This document shows positions 1 through 5,535 of a stretch of DNA of 10,347 nt, in pieces; positions within the stretch are counted from its first letter, which is position 1; every line of letters begins with the position of its first letter. The stretch lies in NCBI GenBank assembly GCA_030694835.1, contig JAUYUF010000320.1:1-10347 (forward strand), written 5' to 3'. The position numbers and the translations under genes were made by a program. Source of the DNA: Flavobacteriaceae bacterium. GTDB taxonomy: Bacteria; Bacteroidota; Bacteroidia; Flavobacteriales; Flavobacteriaceae. Under the pieces are notes generated by a model. That model had not been told where the DNA came from, searched no databases, and saw only the letters and a list, made by a program, of their open reading frames with translations.

Positions 1-392
1 AAAATATCTACTCCTTTGTTAAGAATATCACTTTGCTGGTCTATAGAAGTACCGCCATATACAACAGTGGTTCTTAAATTAGTATAAGTACTATAGGTTT
101 TAAAGCTTTCTTCAATTTGTAAAGCCAATTCGCGAGTAGGACTTACCACCAATGCTCTTATTTTTTTTCCTTTCTTAGGTGCGTCTTGCTTATCGTAAAG
201 CAATTGCAAAATGGGCAAAGCATAAGCTGCTGTTTTCCCCGTTCCTGTTTGTGCAGAAGCAATTACATCCTTTTTATCCAATACCAATGGAATTGTTTTT
301 ACCTGAATTGGCGTTGGAGTTTCGTAATTTTTATCAGCGATGGCTCTTAATAAAGGTTTGTTTAACTGTAAGTCTTTAAATTGTACTGACAT
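1..392 (-). CDS. rhlE: DEAD-box ATP-dependent RNA helicase, RhlE type (N-terminal part only)
   Basis: These are the first 130 codons of a DEAD-box RNA helicase; the rest lies beyond the left edge. Such proteins use ATP to unwind short RNA duplexes in ribosome assembly and mRNA turnover, especially in the cold. I translated the reverse strand from the ATG at 392-390. It opens with MSVQFKDLQL and shows the Q motif (ETPTPIQ, residues 24-30), the Walker A motif I (AQTGTGKT, 47-54), motif Ia (PTREL, 85-89) and the GG motif (113-114). Spacing matches the family. The DEAD, SAT and C-terminal helicase motifs are outside the window, so integrity of the gene is unknown. The basic, lysine-rich stretch at 73-77 (KKGKK) falls in a variable loop. 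The RhlE assignment, as against another DEAD-box paralogue, rests on overall resemblance of this N-terminal stretch and is less certain than the family. Confidence 0.9.
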   Translation of the reverse strand, partial: MSVQFKDLQLNKPLLRAIADKNYETPTPIQVKTIPLVLDKKDVIASAQTGTGKTAAYALPILQLLYDKQDAPKKGKKIRALVVSPTRELALQIEESFKTYSTYTNLRTTVVYGGTSIDQQSDILNKGVDI

Positions 393-410
393 TTTAAATA
401 AATATTTTTG

Positions 411-418
411 CAAAGATA
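411..418 (-). promoter_or_regulatory. -7 box of the helicase promoter (TATCTTTG)
   Basis: Read on the minus strand, this is TATCTTTG, an exact match to the Bacteroidota -7 consensus TAnnTTTG. It lies 18 bases before the helicase ATG, so the leader would be only about a dozen bases long. No TTG-type -33 element is visible at the usual distance; the upstream sequence is A/T only. Confidence 0.55.
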
Positions 419-708
419 AAGTAAAATAAATAGTTAAATTTTAATGATTTTAAAGCGTATTCTATAATTATCTATTCATACTTTTTAAATGATGTTTAAC
501 AAAAAACAAGTTTCACTATAAAATACGAACTAAATAACTCAAAATCAACTTAATAAAAATACTAGCCTGCTAATGATATTTATGTAAAAAACCAAAGATA
601 GAATTGTGTTTTTACTATTAATAAGTAGCTAATTTTAAACTTTTTACAAGAATACTCGCTATTGCTTTAAAATCCTATACTACAATAACTCTTTTCAATT
701 TTAATTAA

Positions 709-716
709 TAAATTTG
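709..716 (+). promoter_or_regulatory. -7 box of the nfnAB promoter (TAAATTTG)
   Basis: TAAATTTG matches the Bacteroidota TAnnTTTG consensus exactly and is followed by CACC. It sits 67 bases before the nfnA start codon, giving a leader of roughly 60 bases. A TTG element at the expected -33 distance is not evident, so strength and use of this promoter are inferred. Confidence 0.5.
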
Positions 717-783
717 CACCCAAATTAGCTTAAAATCTAATTCATTATTATTACACTATAACTTTAACAATTTTACATAAAAT

Positions 784-1623
784 ATGTTCAAAATAATCGA
801 AAAAGAATTTCTTTCAGAAAATGTTGCAAGATTGGTTATTGAAGCGCCATATATTGCCAAAAGTAGAAAGGCTGGTCATTTTATCATTTTAAGAATTGAT
901 GAAAATGGCGAAAGAATACCTCTTACCATTTCTGATGCAAATATTGAAAATGGCACAATAACATTAATTGTACAAAGAGTTGGAGTTTCATCACATAAAC
1001 TATGCTCAATGAATGCCGGTGATAGCATATTAGACGTTGTCGGACCGCTGGGAACGGCTACTCATATTGCTAATGTTGGAACAGTATTATGCGCTGGTGG
1101 TGGTGTTGGAGTTGCTCCTTTATTTCCTATCGTTCAAGCCATGAAATTAGCTGGTAATAGAGTTATTACTGTTATTGCTGCTAGAAATAAAGATCTGGTA
1201 ATTCTTGAAGATCAAATGAGAGCATATTCTGATGAATTGATCATTATGACTGATGATGGTTCAAAAGGAAAAAAAGGTTTGGTAACTCTTGGCATGGAAG
1301 AAGTAATTCTTCGAGAAAAAATAAATGAAGCTATTGTTATTGGTCCTGCTATCATGATGAAATTTGCTGCTTTAACCACTAAAAAATACGACATTCCAAC
1401 ACAAGCAAGTTTAAATACGATCATGGTTGATGGTACAGGAATGTGTGGAGCTTGTAGAGTAACTGTAGGTGGAAAAACGGAATTTGTATGTGTTAACGGT
1501 CCTGAATTTGATGCTCATAAAGTTAATTTTGATGAAATGCTTAATAGGTTAAATGCATACAAAGCGAAAGAATCAAAATGCTACAGAGAATATCTAGAGA
1601 CATCAGAAGCAGTTTTAAATTAG
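784..1623 (+). CDS. nfnA: NfnA/SudB-type FAD/NAD- and [2Fe-2S]-binding oxidoreductase subunit
   Basis: This is the small subunit of a two-subunit flavin and iron-sulfur oxidoreductase, related to NfnA (NADH-dependent ferredoxin:NADP oxidoreductase), SudB and the electron-transfer subunit of dihydroorotate dehydrogenase. The 279 residues have full family length. A ferredoxin-reductase-like FAD domain carries RIPLTIS (44-50), and the NAD domain carries GGGVGVAP (105-112) and GPAIMM (187-192). The C-terminal cluster site has Asp216, Cys221, Cys224 and Cys236. In the Thermotoga NfnA structure an Asp plus three Cys hold the [2Fe-2S] cluster, and this spacing fits. The start is fixed by an in-frame TAA directly upstream (778-780). 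nfnB follows after 41 bases, so the two are almost certainly cotranscribed and form one cytoplasmic complex. The physiological direction (bifurcation, ferredoxin reduction or plain transhydrogenation) cannot be read from sequence. Labels such as sulfide dehydrogenase would be over-specific. Confidence 0.85.
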   Translation: MFKIIEKEFLSENVARLVIEAPYIAKSRKAGHFIILRIDENGERIPLTISDANIENGTITLIVQRVGVSSHKLCSMNAGDSILDVVGPLGTATHIANVGTVLCAGGGVGVAPLFPIVQAMKLAGNRVITVIAARNKDLVILEDQMRAYSDELIIMTDDGSKGKKGLVTLGMEEVILREKINEAIVIGPAIMMKFAALTTKKYDIPTQASLNTIMVDGTGMCGACRVTVGGKTEFVCVNGPEFDAHKVNFDEMLNRLNAYKAKESKCYREYLETSEAVLN

Positions 1624-1664
1624 TCATAATAGTCAAAATTTTACCCTATTAAAATATTCGTACA

Positions 1665-3161
1665 ATGGAATCAGAATTAAACGAAGAATATTATAAAAAC
1701 GAACGTAAGGCCGATTGGCGCGATAAGTTACGTAAAGAAATGAAAAGTAAGGATCGTACCAATATTCCTAAAATTCACATGATTGAGGAAGATCCTCTGG
1801 TAAGAAATAAAAGTAATATTGAAGTAAATAAAGGATTAACCCTAGCGTTGGCTTTACAAGAGTCACGTCGTTGTCTCGATTGCGTTGCTCCAACTTGTAT
1901 TGTTGGCTGCCCTGTTGGAACTAACATTCCAAAATTTATAAAGTATTTAGAAGCTGGTGATATTCTTGGTGCAGCAAAAGTTTTAAAAGAAAACAACTCT
2001 TTACCTGCAATTTGCGGAAGAGTTTGTCCGCAAGAAATACAATGCGAAGCACAATGTGTCTATGTTAAAAAATTAAGTGGAGAAGGTGCTGCAATTGGTC
2101 ACCTTGAAAGATTTGTTGCTGATTATGACCGCGAACATGGCGATAATTCTATACCAGCAATAGCTGAACCAAACGGAATTAAGATTGGTGTTGTTGGCTC
2201 AGGTCCTGCTGGATTAACCGTTGCTGGTGAGTTAGCAAAATTTGGTTATGATGTTACCGTTTTTGAAGCATTACACGATCTTGGTGGTGTATTAAAATAT
2301 GGTATTCCAGAATTTCGTCTTCCAAATTCAATTGTTGATTTTGAAATCAATACCATCAAACAAATGGGAGTTAAATTTGTTACTAATTTCATTGTTGGAA
2401 AAACAGCCACTTTTGATGATTTGAAAAGCGAAGGATTTGTTGCTTTCTTTATTGCCAGTGGTGCTGGATTACCAAATTTCATGAATATTCCAGGTGAGAA
2501 TTTTAATGGAGTTGTAAGTGCCAATGAGTTTTTGACTCGCGTTAATTTAATGGGTGGAGGCAAAACACAATTTGACACACCTGTTCATGCAGGTAAAAAT
2601 GTAGTAATTGTTGGTGGTGGAAATACCGCCATGGATTCTGTTAGAACTGCAAAACGCATGGGCGCTGAAAGAGCCATAATTGTTTACAGACGTTCTCAAG
2701 AAGAAATGCCAGCACGAGCTGAAGAAATAAAACATGCCATTGAAGAAGAAATAGAATTTATCAACTTAACAACTCCAATTGAATATTTTGCTGATGAAAA
2801 TGGCAATCTAAATAAGATGAGAGTTCAAAAAATGGGATTAGGAGAACCAGACGCTTCTGGTAGAAGACGTCCTATACCTATTGAAGGCTCTGAATATGAT
2901 ATAGATGTTGATAGTGTAGTTATTGCAGTTGGTGTTTCTCCAAACCCAATTATTCAACAAAGTATGCCAGAATTGGAAGTGACTAAATGGAATACCATTA
3001 AAGTTGATGAAAATATGATGACTTCAATTCCTGGACTATTTGCGGGAGGAGATATTGTTAGAGGTGGTGCTACCGTTATTTTAGCAATGGGAGACGGAAG
3101 AAAAGCAGCAAGTGGAATTCACGCTTATGCACAAAAACTTGTTTTAGCAGAATCTGTTTAA
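1665..3161 (+). CDS. nfnB: NfnB/SudA-type large subunit (glutamate synthase small-subunit-like flavoprotein)
   Basis: This is the large partner of the preceding gene: a soluble flavoprotein with two [4Fe-4S] clusters, homologous to the small subunit of glutamate synthase (GltD) and to NfnB/SudA. Of the 498 residues, the first 45 or so form a charged extension. The cluster domain has Cys70, 73, 78 and 82, then Cys117, 121, 127 and 131, so all eight cysteines are kept. The FAD-binding GSGPAG is at 178-183. The NADP domain has GGGNTAMD (317-324) and YRRSQEEMPAR (341-351), and the closing FAD motif FAGGD is at 459-463. The ATG at 1665 is the first start after an in-frame TAA at 1650-1652. No glutamate synthase large subunit lies nearby, and pairing with an NfnA-type protein argues for electron transfer between NADP(H), NAD(H) and ferredoxin instead of glutamate synthesis. 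Nfn and Sud functions cannot be told apart here. Confidence 0.85.
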   Translation: MESELNEEYYKNERKADWRDKLRKEMKSKDRTNIPKIHMIEEDPLVRNKSNIEVNKGLTLALALQESRRCLDCVAPTCIVGCPVGTNIPKFIKYLEAGDILGAAKVLKENNSLPAICGRVCPQEIQCEAQCVYVKKLSGEGAAIGHLERFVADYDREHGDNSIPAIAEPNGIKIGVVGSGPAGLTVAGELAKFGYDVTVFEALHDLGGVLKYGIPEFRLPNSIVDFEINTIKQMGVKFVTNFIVGKTATFDDLKSEGFVAFFIASGAGLPNFMNIPGENFNGVVSANEFLTRVNLMGGGKTQFDTPVHAGKNVVIVGGGNTAMDSVRTAKRMGAERAIIVYRRSQEEMPARAEEIKHAIEEEIEFINLTTPIEYFADENGNLNKMRVQKMGLGEPDASGRRRPIPIEGSEYDIDVDSVVIAVGVSPNPIIQQSMPELEVTKWNTIKVDENMMTSIPGLFAGGDIVRGGATVILAMGDGRKAASGIHAYAQKLVLAESV

Positions 3162-3188
3162 CGAGTTAGATTCTTTTTAAAAAAACCT

Positions 3189-3218
3189 AAAACCCAGTTA
3201 ATAAATTAACTGGGTTTT
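3189..3218 (+). terminator. Intrinsic terminator of the nfnAB operon
   Basis: A perfect 13-bp hairpin has AAAACCCAGTTAA at 3189-3201, the loop TAAA, and the exact complement at 3206-3218, ending in four T. It begins 27 bases after the nfnB stop. The minus-strand reading also ends in a T-rich run (complement of 3180-3192), so the hairpin could work in both directions. Confidence 0.88.
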
Positions 3219-3221
3219 GTT

Positions 3222-3360
3222 ATAAAGAGCAGTTGGTATTAATACGCTAACGATGCCTCCTGTTTTGGAGAAAAATCAATATTAACAGCAACCTTAAGTT
3301 GTTGTATACAGGAGGTAAATACTGCTGCATAATCACCCACTAAGGTTCCTTTATTTTTTT
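3222..3360 (+). ncRNA. Candidate structured small RNA, 6S-like in shape
   Basis: The segment has no plausible reading frame but nests four helices on the plus strand. ATAAAG (3222-3227) pairs with CTTTAT (3349-3354), directly followed by a T-run to 3360. AGCAGT (3228-3233) pairs with ACTGCT (3321-3326). CCTCCTGT (3256-3263) pairs with ACAGGAGG (3308-3315). ACAGCAAC (3285-3292) pairs with GTTGTTGT (3298-3305) around a five-base loop. The last helix includes a G-U pair that would be an A-C mismatch on the other strand, which favours the plus strand. The outer and inner helices flank a large asymmetric bubble (22 bases left, 5 right). A long hairpin with a central bubble is the hallmark of 6S RNA, and a flavobacterial 6S class has been described. 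I cannot confirm a match from memory of its consensus. No good promoter is visible, so the RNA might instead be processed from nfnAB read-through. Confidence 0.45.
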
Positions 3361-3505
3361 AATTAATTATAAAGATTTTAAATATGGAGTCTTTGTTTTT
3401 AAAAATAATTAATTACAAAATAAGATGTAATTATTTTATTGTGCATGCATAATACTTTTGTACATTTATATTTAAACTAACTTAAACTACTTAAAACAAA
3501 TTGAA
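3361..3505 (+). promoter_or_regulatory. Promoter region of the acyl-CoA dehydrogenase gene
   Basis: The box TACTTTTG at 3453-3460 fits TAnnTTTG exactly and lies 45 bases before the start codon. No clear -33 TTG is found at the usual spacing; a TTG at 3439-3441 is too close. Upstream, TAATTAC (3410-3416) and GTAATTA (3427-3433) form a 7-bp inverted repeat with a 10-base spacer, at roughly -54 to -31 relative to the predicted start. That is a possible operator, though short AT-only repeats are common in this base composition. TGCATGCA at 3442-3449 is a perfect palindrome just before the -7 box. Confidence 0.5.
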
Positions 3506-5203
3506 ATGATACTTTTTAATCCAAATAAACATGAACGATTTTATCCCGATGAGGAATCGAGAGAAATCATGCTAAAAACAATTCAATTTTTTGAAAATAA
3601 AGGTTTAAAAAGCCTTAAAAAAGATGACCATGATAGAATTTGGTATCGTGAGTTTTTAGATTTTATAGCTGAAGAGAAAATCTTTTACAAACTCTTAACT
3701 CCATCAAAAGAAAGCAACGGAAAAACACGTTGGGATATGTGGAGAATTCAACAATTTAATGAAATTCTTGGATTTTACGGACTTCCTTATTGGTACACAT
3801 GGCAAGTAACAATTCTAGGCTTAGGACCTATTTGGATGTCCAACAACAAAGTAGCTAAAGAAAAAGCTGTTAAATCACTTGAAAAAGGTGCCATTTTTGC
3901 TTTTGGTTTATCAGAAAAGGAACACGGTGCTGATGTATATTCAACCAGTATGAAATTAACACCTCAAGAAGATGGAACCTATCTTGCTAATGGCTCCAAA
4001 TACTACATTGGAAATGCTAACGAAGCTGAAATGGTTTCTACGTTTGGTAAAATTGAAGGAACTGATGAATATGTGTTTTTTATAGCGAATTGCAAACACC
4101 CAAATTATGAATTAGTGAAAAATACGGTTAACAGCCAGAATTATGTAGGTGAATACAAACTAAAAGATTATCCAATTTCAGATACTGATATTCTAGAACG
4201 CGGACCAAAAGCTTGGGATAATGCTTTAAACACCGTAAATGTTGGTAAATACAATCTAGGTTGGGCATCTATCGGAATTTCTACTCATGCTTTTTATGAA
4301 GCGATTAATCACGCATCGAATCGTAATTTATACGGCATGTTTGTGACTGATTTTCCTCATGTAAAACGAATGTTTGTAGATGCCTATGCTAGATTGGTAG
4401 CAATGAAATTGTACGCTGGTCGAACAGCAGATTATATGCGTTCTGCATCACTAGAAGATCGTCGATACTTATTGTTTGATCCGATTATGAAAATGAAAGT
4501 AACCACTCAAGGTGAAGAAGTGATTAATTTACTTTGGGATGTAATCGCTGCTAAGGGATTTGAAAAAGACACTTTCTTTGAAATGGCAGCTCGTGATATT
4601 CGCGCCTTACCAAAACTAGAAGGAACTGTTCATGTAAATATTGCGTTAATCATTAAATTCATGCAAAATTATTTATTCAATCCAACAAATTATGATGAAA
4701 TTCCTCAACGCAACGATGCGAGTGATGATGAATTTCTATTCCATCAGGGACCAACTAGAAAACTAGCAGAAATCCAATTCCACGATTACAATAAAGCATT
4801 TAACCTTTATGATTTACCTAATTTAACTATTTTTAAAGAGCAAATTAAAACCTTTAAAGAATCGCTTGTGATGGCACCAGCTAGCAAAGAGCAAATGAAA
4901 GATATTGACGTTATGCTCACTATTGGTGAAATGTTTACACTAGTTCCTTATGCGCAATTACTATTAGAAAACGCCAAAATTTACGGAATTGATGAACTTG
5001 TTTTAGATCAAATTTTTGATTTTATTGTTCGGGATTTCTCAAAATTTGCCCTTGAATTACACAATAAACCAAGTAGTACTGATAAGCAAATGGAGTATTG
5101 CCGTAAATTAATACGCAAACCAAATGTTGATAATATACGATATGAAACGGTTTGGAAGAAATATGTTTACGCACTCAATGGAGCATATACAATGAATGAT
5201 TAA
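3506..5203 (+). CDS. Acyl-CoA dehydrogenase, long divergent form
   Basis: This is a flavin-dependent acyl-CoA dehydrogenase, expected to oxidise an acyl-CoA thioester to the trans-2-enoyl-CoA and pass electrons to an electron-transfer flavoprotein. At 565 residues it is well above the usual 380-400. The N-terminal helical domain spans about 1-125. The flavin-contacting strand reads FAFGLSEKEHGAD (131-143), where common members have LTEPxAGSD. The C-terminal helical domain starts near 245. WDVIAAKGF (344-352) takes the place of the usual QxxGGxGY, and LEGT (371-374) puts Glu372 at the position of the catalytic base in medium-chain enzymes (YEGT). Residues from about 395 form an extra helical C-terminal region that I do not recognise. 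The gene is monocistronic, with its own -7 box and a terminator 38 bases after the stop. No beta-oxidation partner gene is adjacent, so the substrate is unknown. The family call is firm; chain length or branched-chain specificity is not readable. Confidence 0.82.
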   Translation: MILFNPNKHERFYPDEESREIMLKTIQFFENKGLKSLKKDDHDRIWYREFLDFIAEEKIFYKLLTPSKESNGKTRWDMWRIQQFNEILGFYGLPYWYTWQVTILGLGPIWMSNNKVAKEKAVKSLEKGAIFAFGLSEKEHGADVYSTSMKLTPQEDGTYLANGSKYYIGNANEAEMVSTFGKIEGTDEYVFFIANCKHPNYELVKNTVNSQNYVGEYKLKDYPISDTDILERGPKAWDNALNTVNVGKYNLGWASIGISTHAFYEAINHASNRNLYGMFVTDFPHVKRMFVDAYARLVAMKLYAGRTADYMRSASLEDRRYLLFDPIMKMKVTTQGEEVINLLWDVIAAKGFEKDTFFEMAARDIRALPKLEGTVHVNIALIIKFMQNYLFNPTNYDEIPQRNDASDDEFLFHQGPTRKLAEIQFHDYNKAFNLYDLPNLTIFKEQIKTFKESLVMAPASKEQMKDIDVMLTIGEMFTLVPYAQLLLENAKIYGIDELVLDQIFDFIVRDFSKFALELHNKPSSTDKQMEYCRKLIRKPNVDNIRYETVWKKYVYALNGAYTMND

Positions 5204-5241
5204 AATATGATTATTAGATTTTCATAATCTCTGAGAGAACA

Positions 5242-5277
5242 AAGAGGTCGTTTAAAAGTAAATTTTAAAGACCTCTT
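5242..5277 (+). terminator. Intrinsic terminator of the acyl-CoA dehydrogenase gene
   Basis: AAGAGGTC (5242-5249) pairs with GACCTCTT (5270-5277). Above it, TTTAAAA (5251-5257) pairs with TTTTAAA (5263-5269), with a single G bulge at 5250 and a five-base loop. CAATTTT follows. The T-tract is short but the stem of 15 pairs is strong. Confidence 0.75.
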
Positions 5278-5535
5278 CAATTTTACTACACTATGTTTCT
5301 GCTTACTACTAAAATTATTTATTTATAAAAGTATTGGTTAATCTTAAAATCAGATTAATACACATTAATCAGAGTATCAATTTGATAATAAATCGTAAAT
5401 TGTATTGAACTTTTTATCTAAGTTGATATTAATACGTATTGACCAACAGAACTGATTTATCTACAATCTATTAACTATAAAGTTGCTATTGCTATTTTTA
5501 ATCTATCATCCAACATGATTAAATAAAAAGTACAC
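5278..5535 (+). promoter_or_regulatory. Palindrome-rich leader region of the P-type ATPase gene
   Basis: This AT-rich stretch has no gene. Two overlapping inverted repeats cannot fold at once: TTAATCT (5338-5344) with AGATTAA (5352-5358), and GATTAAT (5353-5359) with ATTAATC (5364-5370) around ACAC. Further on lies the perfect palindrome AATACGTATT (5431-5440), flanked by GTTG (5422-5425) and CAAC (5444-5447) in a slightly off-centre dyad. These could be repressor sites controlling the ATPase, but no regulator gene is nearby. No exact TAnnTTTG box was found; TATTTTTA at 5493-5500 is the nearest, with one mismatch. Confidence 0.35.

Larger units (their letters stand above)
393..783. other. Divergent intergenic region between the helicase and nfnAB
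   Basis: This 391-base, very AT-rich stretch separates two divergent transcription units. It holds a -7 box for each side (411-418 minus, 709-716 plus). No open reading frame with coding character, tRNA or strong hairpin was found. A weak inverted repeat, AATTAG at 723-728 and CTAATT at 737-742, lies in the predicted nfnA leader and is probably of no consequence. The middle part, about 430-700, shows nothing I can name. Confidence 0.6.

Noticed and set aside
179..379. Plus-strand open frame of 66 codons
   Set aside because: It lies wholly opposite the helicase gene, whose conserved motifs are clear on the minus strand.
723..742. AATTAG/CTAATT hairpin in the nfnA leader
   Set aside because: Six A/T-rich pairs around an eight-base loop are too weak to claim a regulatory structure.
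1212..1424. Minus-strand open frame within nfnA
   Set aside because: It is antisense to a conserved coding region and has no family features.
1775..2735. Three minus-strand open frames (1775-1996, 2246-2578, 2547-2735) within nfnB
   Set aside because: They are antisense to a well-conserved gene and their products resemble nothing recognisable.
1665..3161. Annotation as the small subunit of glutamate synthase
   Set aside because: There is no large subunit nearby, and the gene is paired with an NfnA-type subunit, as in Nfn/Sud complexes.
3310..3316. AGGAGGT as a ribosome binding site for a small gene
   Set aside because: No start codon with a reading frame follows, this phylum rarely uses Shine-Dalgarno sites, and the bases pair with CCTCCTGT in the RNA hairpin.
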